DNA of 64,000 bases. It comes from Pseudomonas sp. RIT-PI-S (GTDB lineage: Bacteria; Pseudomonadota; Gammaproteobacteria; Pseudomonadales; Pseudomonadaceae). This document shows positions 56,086 to 64,000 of this stretch, piece after piece. The stretch's first letter is position 1, and the number at the start of each line of letters is the position of its first letter. Location: contig NZ_JANZKJ010000002.1 in assembly GCF_025642975.1 (NCBI RefSeq), positions 310,001 to 374,000 of the forward strand, in the 5' to 3' direction. The translations under genes and the position numbers were made by a program. Under the pieces are notes generated by a model. That model was given only the letters and a program-made list of their open reading frames with translations. It had not been told where the DNA came from and ran no database searches.

Positions 56086-56568
56086 TCAGAGGTCCAGGTA
56101 CGCCTGGGCCTCGGCCAATTGCGTTTCGTTGAACACCCTCACCCCTGCCTGTTTCAGCAAGGCTGCGGTAACCCCCTCGCCCGCTATCCGAGTGCCTGTG
56201 AAGGTGCCATCGTAGGCCTGTTCGTTGCCGCATGATGGGCTATTGGCCTTGAGCACCGCCACGCCGATGCCCTCTGCCTGAACCAACGCCAGCGCGGCGC
56301 GTGCGCCAGCCAGAAAGGGGTCGGTCACGTCGCTGCCGGTGCTGGCGATGATCCGCGCTTCCCCCGTTAGTACCCGACGCCCCTGGCCGCCGACAATCTC
56401 CGCCGGCGGGCGCGGGGTTGGCAGGCCGCCAGTGACTTCCGGGCACAGCGCAACGACCCGCCCTTGGGCCTGCCAAGCCAGTAGCAGGTCCCAATGGCCG
56501 CTCGCCTGGCCGTCGTAGCGCACCCGGTCGCCGAGCAGGCAGCGGCTCACCAGCACCTTGGCGATCAT
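56086..56568 (-). CDS. DUF523 protein
   Basis: A 160-residue protein. Family signatures are VLVSRCLLGDRVRYDGQ, ALCPEVTGGLPTPRPPAEI and VAVLKANSPSCG. The Cys residues of CLLG, CPE and SCG are suited to an Fe-S or metal site. Role unknown, though relatives are associated with DUF1722 and thio-modification themes. It overlaps the 2OG oxygenase gene by four bases. Confidence 0.85.
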   Translation of the reverse strand: MIAKVLVSRCLLGDRVRYDGQASGHWDLLLAWQAQGRVVALCPEVTGGLPTPRPPAEIVGGQGRRVLTGEARIIASTGSDVTDPFLAGARAALALVQAEGIGVAVLKANSPSCGNEQAYDGTFTGTRIAGEGVTAALLKQAGVRVFNETQLAEAQAYLDL

Positions 56569-57188
56569 AGCGGCCGCTCGCCACGGCGGCGAAACCAGCC
56601 CGTCAGCGAAAGCCGCTCGCGCCGCGCTGGCAACACTTCATGAGGGATTTCGGCAGAAAGGAACACCACCAAGGCGCCGCCAGTGGGGACCACGTCGTGG
56701 GTGCGCTCGCCGGGCAGGTACAACCGCAGCTGCCCGCCGTCTTCGGGGAGCCAGGCTGAATTGAGGTACAGCACGGTCGACACGCTGCGGCGGTCGTCAT
56801 CATTGAAGCGGTCCAGATGACGCCGGTAATAAGCGCCCGGTGGATAACAGGCGTAGTGCCCTTCGAAATCCTCCAGCCCTAGGTACAACGCTTGGTTCAG
56901 CCCCTGCCGCAGGCTTTCCATGATCATCAGGTAACGGTCGCTGGCAGCGCCCTGGCCCGGCTCGACCCACTCGATGGCGTCGCCGCGGATGGCCTCACGT
57001 ACCTGCACACTGCCGCCTCGGCCGGTGGCGGCCGGAGTCAGGGCACCGGCGAGCGCGCGCTGGCGACAATCCTCGGCCAGCTCGCGGGTAAGCGCCTCCG
57101 GCAGGAAAATGTTTTGCTGCGACCAGCCGTGGTCGGCAAGGTCGGACGCGATGCGGGCGAACAGCGGATGATGGGGCGAAATGTTCAT
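56565..57188 (-). CDS. 2-oxoglutarate/Fe(II) dioxygenase (prolyl 4-hydroxylase-like)
   Basis: A 207-residue protein (from ATG 57188, MNISPHHPLFARIASDLAD). The iron triad is visible: YYRRHLDRFND (H-x-D) and AEIPHEVLPARRERLSLTGWF (in parts; distal His and the 2OG Arg). GHYACYPPGAYY precedes it. ATG 57260 would add 24 residues; neither start has a strong ribosome site, so the N-terminus is open. The substrate may be a protein side chain. It is coupled to DUF523 downstream by a 4-bp overlap. Confidence 0.87.
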   Translation of the reverse strand: MNISPHHPLFARIASDLADHGWSQQNIFLPEALTRELAEDCRQRALAGALTPAATGRGGSVQVREAIRGDAIEWVEPGQGAASDRYLMIMESLRQGLNQALYLGLEDFEGHYACYPPGAYYRRHLDRFNDDDRRSVSTVLYLNSAWLPEDGGQLRLYLPGERTHDVVPTGGALVVFLSAEIPHEVLPARRERLSLTGWFRRRGERPL

Positions 57189-57335
57189 TGGCACATGGTA
57201 GCCATCTGCCGCCCAAACCAACAGCACCGGCTGGCTGAGGCGCGCAAAGACGAGTTTCATCGGGGGCCGCCTCGCCTCTCTCGACAAATACCGCCCCCGA
57301 CACAGACAATAGCGCCCTGCTGACAGGAGTCCCCC

Positions 57336-58070
57336 ATGCGTCGTTTTATTTTCGTTGTGATGATGTTCTGCACCCTGCCGGCTTGGGCGGACATCCACGA
57401 CGAGCTCTATAAGGCCGCAGGCTGGCCAGAGCAACGCGTTCACTTCACCGACGCCCTGCGGGCTGCTCAGCAGCGTTACCAGAACAGCCTGCCGCCGGCG
57501 GTGTTCCAGGCTTTGGTACACAACAGCGATCAGCGCTTCGCCCCCCAGGCGGTCGACCAACGGGCTGAGGCCAGCCTGCGTCAGACGTTGGCCAACCCCC
57601 AACCGGCGCTGGCGTTCTTCCAGTCGCCCCTGGGGCGCAAGATAGTCGCCGCTGAATTGCTCGCCACCCGCTCGGACCAACTCGCCCGCAATGCCAATGG
57701 GCTACCCAAGATGCAGGCCAGCGACACGCGCCAGCTGCTTATCGGCCATCTCGCCCGGGCCTTGCCGGCCAAGGAAGCCGGGGCTGAGGTAAGCCTGGCG
57801 ATCGCCGGGGTCGCCGCCGATAGCCTTAGCTCGATGATTCCTGGCTTGCTCGGTGGTGGCTCGCCACAAGGGCTGCTCGATGGCCAGCGTGAACGCCTTC
57901 AGCAGCAGATTGGCACGGACCTGGATAACACGCTGCTGTATGTGTACCGCGACCTGAGCGATCCGGAGCTGGAAGAGTTCGTCGCCTTCGCCGAGTCCGC
58001 GCCCGGCAAGGCGTACTACCAAGCCGCGCTGGCGGCCGTGAAAGCAGGCTTGGCGGTCGGCGCGCGATAG
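57336..58070 (+). CDS. DUF2059-type periplasmic protein
   Basis: A 244-residue protein with a signal peptide (MRRFIFVVMMFCTLPAWA). The mature part has AALDELY-like opening helices, and a C-terminal helical region (YVYRDLSDPELEEFVAFAESAPGKAYYQA, in parts) typical of DUF2059, a periplasmic family of unknown role. AGGAG precedes ATG 57336. It is divergent from the 2OG gene, transcribed alone. Confidence 0.75.
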   Translation: MRRFIFVVMMFCTLPAWADIHDELYKAAGWPEQRVHFTDALRAAQQRYQNSLPPAVFQALVHNSDQRFAPQAVDQRAEASLRQTLANPQPALAFFQSPLGRKIVAAELLATRSDQLARNANGLPKMQASDTRQLLIGHLARALPAKEAGAEVSLAIAGVAADSLSSMIPGLLGGGSPQGLLDGQRERLQQQIGTDLDNTLLYVYRDLSDPELEEFVAFAESAPGKAYYQAALAAVKAGLAVGAR

Positions 58071-58172
58071 CAGCGCGCCCTTAGGGATGACTGCGTTTGA
58101 GTAGAAGATGGCGCCAACCTGCGAACTTGGTGCCGCCGGTGCTCAGGCTTCGCCGGATGGCCGCCCCCGCTC

Positions 58173-59111
58173 CTAAAGGTGCTTTTCCAGGAACGGCAGG
58201 TACAGCTCTCGAATATGCTCCGCCTCGTTGGCCAGGTGATGCCGGGCAAGGGGCAGGCGCAGCACCTGGGGCTGCTTGAACTTGGCATCGAGCACGCGCA
58301 GGTTGTGCCGCCAATCCACGGTCATGTCCTGCTCGCCCTGCACGATCAATGGCGTACGCAGCGAGGCAGGCGCCGCCTCGATGCGGTTGACCCAATTCAC
58401 CAACGCCCCCACCCATGCCGTGGGCAGCCGCAGCGGCTGTAGCGGGTCTGCCTGCAAAAACGGCAGGAAGGCCGGGTCGCTGCTGTTTTCGCTGAACCGG
58501 CGGGCTACGCCGTCAACGAACGGGCTGAGCACGCGGTAGCTGAGCCTGGACCAACCCCAGGCCCGTGGGCGTACCAGCGGCGCCAGCAACATCAGGTGGC
58601 CGTCTACCGGGCTCGCGCTACCGCTATGCAAGGCGTGGTCGATAATGATCGCGCCCCCCGTGCTCTGCCCGAGCAGGTGCCAAGGGCGTGGCAGGCCCAT
58701 GCTCGCCGCTTGGGCGAACAGCCCATCAAGGGTCGATTGGTAATGGGCGAAGTCCTGGATGCTTGCACGAGGCCCGCTGGACAAGCCATGCCCGGGTAGG
58801 TCACACGCGACCACCGCCAGGCCACAGCGCAGTGCCCAGCCGATTACATGGCGAAACAACCCCATGTGATCGTAGAAACCATGGAGCAGTACCAGAGTGC
58901 CGCGCGGCTGACGCGGTAGCCATGCCTGGCATACCAATTCGAAGCCCTCGGCCTCGAACCTGCCCAGGCGGGTTTCGAAAGGCACTTGGCAATCGGGCAG
59001 ATCGAGCCCGTAGAAGCGCTGATACGCCCTCCCCTGTTCACACAGGGGCGGCGCGTCGCTTAGAGAGCGAAGGCTGGCACGCAGCCGTTCGGGGTGAAAA
59101 GTGTCGGTCAT
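58173..59111 (-). CDS. Alpha/beta hydrolase (monoacylglycerol lipase/S33-like)
   Basis: A 312-residue hydrolase. Oxyanion region TLVLLHGFYDHMGLFRHV, nucleophile elbow HLLGQSTGGAIIIDHAL (Ser in GQSTGG), acid in VQGEQDMTVDW and His in LARHHLANEAEH. The HGF-x-DH-x-G wording fits serine aminopeptidase S33/lysophospholipase-like enzymes. No signal peptide. Substrate unknown. Confidence 0.85.
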   Translation of the reverse strand: MTDTFHPERLRASLRSLSDAPPLCEQGRAYQRFYGLDLPDCQVPFETRLGRFEAEGFELVCQAWLPRQPRGTLVLLHGFYDHMGLFRHVIGWALRCGLAVVACDLPGHGLSSGPRASIQDFAHYQSTLDGLFAQAASMGLPRPWHLLGQSTGGAIIIDHALHSGSASPVDGHLMLLAPLVRPRAWGWSRLSYRVLSPFVDGVARRFSENSSDPAFLPFLQADPLQPLRLPTAWVGALVNWVNRIEAAPASLRTPLIVQGEQDMTVDWRHNLRVLDAKFKQPQVLRLPLARHHLANEAEHIRELYLPFLEKHL

Positions 59112-59180
59112 GAGGGTTACCCAGGCTATGGGTAACCCTACATCTACTCACGGCTGGCAAACAAGGCTTGGCTGGCCCCG

Positions 59181-60077
59181 TTAAGCCGAGACCGCCTCGG
59201 CCTTGGCACGCCGAGGGTCAGGCTGCGAGGAGTTGGCCACAGCGGCTTCCTCGATCGCCAGCTGGATGGCGCGACGGCGGCGTTCTTCGGCGCGACGGCT
59301 GAAGAACCAAACCAGGAAGGTGAAGATCGACACCACCAGCAGAATCAAGCTGGCGATCGCATTGATCTCAGGCTTCACGCCCAAGCGAACCTGGGAGAAC
59401 ACCTCCATTGGCAGCGTGGTGGAGCCAGGGCCCGCCACGAAGCTGGCGAGTACCAGGTCGTCCAGCGACAGCGCGAAGGACATCATGCCCCCCGCCGCCA
59501 GGGACGGCGCGATCATCGGGATGGTGATCAGCAAGAACACCTTCCACGGCCGCGCGCCCAGGTCCATGGCCGCTTCTTCGATAGACAGGTCCAGCTCACG
59601 CAACCGCGCAGATACCACTACGGCGACATAAGCGGCGCAGAAGGTGGTGTGAGCGATCCAGATGGTCGGCACGCCACGTTCCTGCGGCCAACCGATCAGC
59701 TGCGCCATGGCTACGAACAGCAGCAACAGCGACAGGCCGGTGATCACTTCGGGCATCACCAGCGGCGCGGTAACCAGGCCGCCGAACAGCGTGCGGCCCT
59801 TGAACCGTGGCACCCGGGTCAGCACGAACGCCGCCAGGGTACCTAGCACCACCGAGGAGATCGCCGTGTAGGTAGCGATCTCCAGCGAGCGGAACACTGC
59901 GCTCATGAGCTGATCGTTGTGCATCAGGCCCACGTACCACTTGATCGACCAGCCTCCCCACACCGTTACCAACCGCGAGGCGTTGAAGGAGAAGATCACC
60001 AGGATCAGCATGGGGGCGTAGATGAAGGTCAGCCCCGCCCACAGCATGAAGGTGGAAAATCGGAAACGGGAATTCAT
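59181..60077 (-). CDS. potI: Putrescine ABC transporter permease PotI
   Basis: A 298-residue inner-membrane permease with six helices. The EAA loop is EEAAMDLGARPWKVFLLITIPMI (in parts). The C-terminal tail is Arg/Glu-rich (FFSRRAEERRRRAIQ). It overlaps potH by four bases. With potH, potG and two binding proteins it forms the putrescine/spermidine importer, equivalent to the Pseudomonas Spu system. Confidence 0.94.
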   Translation of the reverse strand: MNSRFRFSTFMLWAGLTFIYAPMLILVIFSFNASRLVTVWGGWSIKWYVGLMHNDQLMSAVFRSLEIATYTAISSVVLGTLAAFVLTRVPRFKGRTLFGGLVTAPLVMPEVITGLSLLLLFVAMAQLIGWPQERGVPTIWIAHTTFCAAYVAVVVSARLRELDLSIEEAAMDLGARPWKVFLLITIPMIAPSLAAGGMMSFALSLDDLVLASFVAGPGSTTLPMEVFSQVRLGVKPEINAIASLILLVVSIFTFLVWFFSRRAEERRRRAIQLAIEEAAVANSSQPDPRRAKAEAVSA

Positions 60078-60991
60078 ACCTTGCCCTCCATCTCTTTGGC
60101 CTGGCTACGGTTGAAGAGAAGAATGGGCACGATCAACAGGCCCAGCATCACCACCGCCAGGGCGGACGCTACCGGCCAGTCGCGGTTGTTGAAGAACTCC
60201 TGCCACAGCACCTTGCCGATCATCAGGGTTTCCGGGCCACCCAGCAGCTCAGGGATCACGAACTCGCCCACCACCGGGATGAACACCAGCATGCAGCCGG
60301 CCACGATGCCGTTCTTCGACAGAGGCACGGTGATCTTCCAGAAGTTGTTGAAGCGGCTCGAACCTAGGTCCGAGGCGGCCTCAAGCAAACTTTGGTCGTG
60401 CTTCACCAGGTTGGCGAACAGCGGCAGGATCATGAACGGCAGGTAGGAGTAAACAACGCCGATGTAGACCGCCAGGTTGGTGTTGAGGATCTGCAGCGGC
60501 TGGTCGATCAAGCCCAGGTACATCAAGAACCCGTTCAACAGCCCGTTATTGCTCAACAGCCCCATCCACGCGTACACCCGGATCAGGATCGCCGTCCAGG
60601 TCGGCATCATGATCAGCAACAGCAGTACCGTCTGGGTTTCCTTCTTTGCCACCGACATGGCATAGGCCATGGGATAGCCGATCAGCAGGCACAGCAAGGT
60701 GCTGAAGAAGGCCATTTTCAGCGAACCGAAGTACGCCGAGAAATACAGCTCGTCGTCACCCAGCAACAGATAGTTGGCCAGGTTCAGGGCGATGTCGATC
60801 TTGCCTTCGGCGTACTGCCAGATTTCCGTATACGGCGGGATGGCCACGTCCGCTTCGGCGAAGCTGATCTTCAAAACGATGAAGAACGGCAGCATGAAGA
60901 ACAGGAACAGCCAGACGAAGGGAATGCCGATTACGACCTGGCGACCGCCAGGCATCCAGCGGTTGTAGATGCGTTTGAGTTTCTTGTTCAT
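60074..60991 (-). CDS. potH: Putrescine ABC transporter permease PotH
   Basis: A 305-residue permease. ATG 60991 (MNKKLKRIYNRWMPGGRQVV) is the family start; a long open frame upstream is the shadow of potG. The EAA loop is LLEAASDLGSSRFNNFWKITVPLS (in parts). A large periplasmic stretch (DVAIPPYTEIWQYAEGKIDIALNL, in parts) follows helix 1. It overlaps both neighbours by four bases. Confidence 0.94.
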   Translation of the reverse strand: MNKKLKRIYNRWMPGGRQVVIGIPFVWLFLFFMLPFFIVLKISFAEADVAIPPYTEIWQYAEGKIDIALNLANYLLLGDDELYFSAYFGSLKMAFFSTLLCLLIGYPMAYAMSVAKKETQTVLLLLIMMPTWTAILIRVYAWMGLLSNNGLLNGFLMYLGLIDQPLQILNTNLAVYIGVVYSYLPFMILPLFANLVKHDQSLLEAASDLGSSRFNNFWKITVPLSKNGIVAGCMLVFIPVVGEFVIPELLGGPETLMIGKVLWQEFFNNRDWPVASALAVVMLGLLIVPILLFNRSQAKEMEGKV

Positions 60992-62130
60992 GAGCGCAGT
61001 ACCACGCCGCTGTCGTCTTCCCACCATACGAACACTTCGTCGTCCCAGGTTGGCCGCGCGCCACGGCGTTCGGCGTTGGCAACGAAGGACTGCACGATCT
61101 TGCCGCTGGGCAGTTGAACGTGGAACACCGAGTGGCCGCCCAGGTAGGCGATGTCGTGCACCTTGCCGCGCGACCAGTTGTGCTCGCAGGTCGGCTGCTC
61201 GGTGGTGACCAGCAGTTTTTCCGGGCGGATCGCGTAGGTGACGCTCTTGTCCTGAGCCGCGGTACTGATGCCGTGGCCCACGTAGATAGTGCGCTCCAGC
61301 TCTGGCGAGGCGATCAGTGCGTAGCCTTCCATGTCCTCTACCACCTGGCCATCGAAGAGGTTGACGTTGCCGATGAACTCGCACACCAGGCGGCTGGTTG
61401 GCGTTTCATAGATATCCACAGGGCTGCCGATCTGGGCGATCCAGCCAAGGTGCATGATCGCGATGCGCTGCGCCATGGTCATGGCTTCTTCCTGGTCGTG
61501 GGTCACCATCACGCAGGTCACACCCACCCGCTCGATGATTTCCACCAGTTCCAGTTGCATCTCCGAGCGCAGCTTTTTGTCCAGCGCGCCCATCGGCTCA
61601 TCGAGCAGCAGCAGCTTTGGCCGCTTGGCCAGCGACCGCGCCAGGGCGACCCGCTGGCGCTGGCCACCGGACAACTGGTGCGGCTTGCGCTTGGCGTACT
61701 GGGTCATGTGCACCAGCTTGAGCATTTCGGCGACGCGGGCGTCGATCTCGGCGCTCGGCATCTTGTCTTGCTTCAAGCCGAAGGCGATGTTCTGCGCAAC
61801 GGTCATGTGCGGGAACAATGCATAAGACTGGAACATCATGTTGATCGGCCGCTGGTAGGGCGGCATGTCCGTGATGTCTTCCCCGTCGAGGAATATCCGC
61901 CCTTCCGTAGGCCGCTCGAAGCCCGCGAGCATGCGCAGCAGAGTCGACTTGCCCGAACCCGAACCACCTAGCAAGGCGAAGATCTCGCCTTTGTGGATCT
62001 GCAAGGACACGTCGTCCACGGCGATCGTCTCGTCGAACTTTTTTGTTACCCGATCGATCTTGACCAACACCTGTTTGGGGTGTTGCCCGCCTTCGAGGGC
62101 TTTCTTATAGGCACTGGAGGCAACGGCCAT
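60988..62130 (-). CDS. potG: Putrescine ABC transporter ATPase PotG
   Basis: A 380-residue ATPase with a TOBE regulatory tail. Walker A GGSGSGKSTLLRMLAGFE, Q-loop MMFQSYALFPHMTV, signature LSGGQRQRVALAR, Walker B LLLLDEPMGALD. The C-terminal TOBE part starts after about residue 275. ATG 62130 is used; a TTG just before it is unlikely. It overlaps potH by four bases; the binding-protein gene lies 54 bp upstream. Confidence 0.95.
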   Translation of the reverse strand: MAVASSAYKKALEGGQHPKQVLVKIDRVTKKFDETIAVDDVSLQIHKGEIFALLGGSGSGKSTLLRMLAGFERPTEGRIFLDGEDITDMPPYQRPINMMFQSYALFPHMTVAQNIAFGLKQDKMPSAEIDARVAEMLKLVHMTQYAKRKPHQLSGGQRQRVALARSLAKRPKLLLLDEPMGALDKKLRSEMQLELVEIIERVGVTCVMVTHDQEEAMTMAQRIAIMHLGWIAQIGSPVDIYETPTSRLVCEFIGNVNLFDGQVVEDMEGYALIASPELERTIYVGHGISTAAQDKSVTYAIRPEKLLVTTEQPTCEHNWSRGKVHDIAYLGGHSVFHVQLPSGKIVQSFVANAERRGARPTWDDEVFVWWEDDSGVVLRS

Positions 62131-62184
62131 CAACGAACTCCCAACTTTTTCGCAAACCCGCCGTCACCGGCGGGCGTAGGTTAA

Positions 62185-63306
<1,122 letters not shown>

Positions 63307-63401
63307 TCAGACGGCAATCAACCGACCGGCATGCGAAACCGGCGCGCAACTTACCTTCGATATACCTGCTCGGCAAAATTAATTCGTTACAGCAGTGGTT
63401 C

Positions 63402-63459
63402 GCGGGCTGCGCCAGCTCCTACTTGAGCTATTGCGCTGTAGGAGCTAGCGGCAGCCTGC
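63402..63459. repeat. REP-type inverted repeat between the two binding-protein genes
   Basis: GCGGGCTGCGCCAGCTCCTAC (63402-63422) is mirrored by GTAGGAGCTAGC (63438-63449) then GGCAGCCTGC (63450-63459), imperfectly. It follows the upstream potF-like gene and shares the GTAGGAGCTGGC wording of the REPs at 13829 and 55994. Placed inside an operon it may lower expression of the genes below. Confidence 0.75.
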
Positions 63460-63465
63460 AAAGGG

Positions 63466-64000
63466 TTACTTGCCAGACTTGATCTTGGTCCAGCTGCGAG
63501 TCATCTCCCGCTGCGTAGCGGCGGGCAGGTCAGAGATCGCATAGAACTTGGCCTTGACCTCGTCGGACGGGTAGATGTTCGGGTCCGACGTAATGGCCTT
63601 GTCAACGAACTCGGTAGCGGCCTTGTTCCCGTTCGGGAATTGCACTGCGTTGGTGATCTGAGCCATGACCTTCGGCTCGAGCAGGTAATTCATAAACTTG
63701 TAAGCGGCTTCGGTGTTCTCGGCGTCCTTGGGAATGGCGACCATGTCGTAGAAGGTGCCAGCGCCTTCCTTCGGAATGGCGTAGCTGACTTTCACCTTGC
63801 CGCCAGCTTCCTCGGCACGCGACTTAGCCTGCTGCACGTCACCCGAGTAACCCACGGCTACGCAGATATTGCCGGTGGCCAGATCCGAGATGTATTTGGA
63901 GGAGTGGAAGTAGGTGATGCTCGGGCGGACCTTGAGGAACAGGTCTTCAGCCTGCTTGAGGTCTTCCTTCTTCTGGCTGTTGGTGGGCAGGCCCAGGTAG
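63466..64000 (-). CDS. Periplasmic putrescine-binding protein (first copy, partial)
   Basis: The C-terminal 178 residues of a PotF-like protein; the 5' end is past the window edge. Visible are [66 protein letters not shown] (in parts) and the C-terminal [20 protein letters not shown], all closely like its downstream neighbour. Together they match the paired SpuD/SpuE arrangement of Pseudomonas, which prefer different polyamines (putrescine and spermidine). Confidence 0.9.
   Translation of the reverse strand, partial: YLGLPTNSQKKEDLKQAEDLFLKVRPSITYFHSSKYISDLATGNICVAVGYSGDVQQAKSRAEEAGGKVKVSYAIPKEGAGTFYDMVAIPKDAENTEAAYKFMNYLLEPKVMAQITNAVQFPNGNKAATEFVDKAITSDPNIYPSDEVKAKFYAISDLPAATQREMTRSWTKIKSGK

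Overview
The window is a stretch of a Pseudomonas chromosome, most like the P. putida group. It is GC-rich, and its gene order is, from memory, the conserved Pseudomonas order from the pyrimidine/pilT/metXW region through ftsYEX-rpoH, coaD-mutM, ilvD-folA-thyA-lgt, ptsP-rppH, ilvA-rpiA and serA to the putrescine transporter. No rRNA, tRNA, CRISPR array, transposase or prophage was seen.

Layout. 1-2.5 kb: the end of a dihydroorotase-like gene, two LPS-type genes that converge and overlap, and a TM2 membrane protein. 2.7-10.8 kb: NlpC/P60 peptidase, pilT, then yggS-proC-yggT, metX-metW and rdgB-hemW-DUF3392. 10.8-18 kb: trmB, thiG, thiS, mtgA, rpoH and the ftsY-ftsE-ftsX operon. 18-24.2 kb: an M16 peptidase pair, rsmD, a YheT-type hydrolase, sulfurtransferase and a TetR regulator. 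24.2-28.2 kb: a lone carrier protein divergent from the TetR gene, coaD, ferredoxin, mutM, rlmI. 28.2-32.2 kb: an AT-rich accessory segment. 32.2-45 kb: mgtE, ilvD, folA, a DUF2868/DUF3482 pair, cadA/cadR, thyA, lgt and a TauE-type permease. 45-59 kb: NRDE protein, ptsP-rppH, HAD phosphatase, ilvA, rpiA, two SdiA-regulated-domain proteins, FAH hydrolase, serA, DUF523, 2OG oxygenase, DUF2059 protein and a lipase-like hydrolase. 59-64 kb: a putrescine ABC transporter with two binding proteins, the last cut by the window edge.

The exceptional part is 28.9-32.2 kb. A 21-codon ORF with a near-perfect Shine-Dalgarno is followed by a perfect 12-bp stem-loop. Three overlapping genes follow: a SagB-type FMN dehydrogenase, an AurF-type diiron oxygenase carrying both copies of the E-x(28-37)-DExxH motif, and a Bcr/CflA-type MFS exporter. 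No YcaO cyclase, NRPS or PKS accompanies them. This looks like a compact operon for an oxidised small molecule or modified peptide with its own exporter. The tiny ORF is either the precursor peptide or a regulatory leader peptide. I do not recognise a characterised system with this composition. Base composition switches back to chromosomal inside the 3' part of the exporter gene, which suggests a recombination junction.
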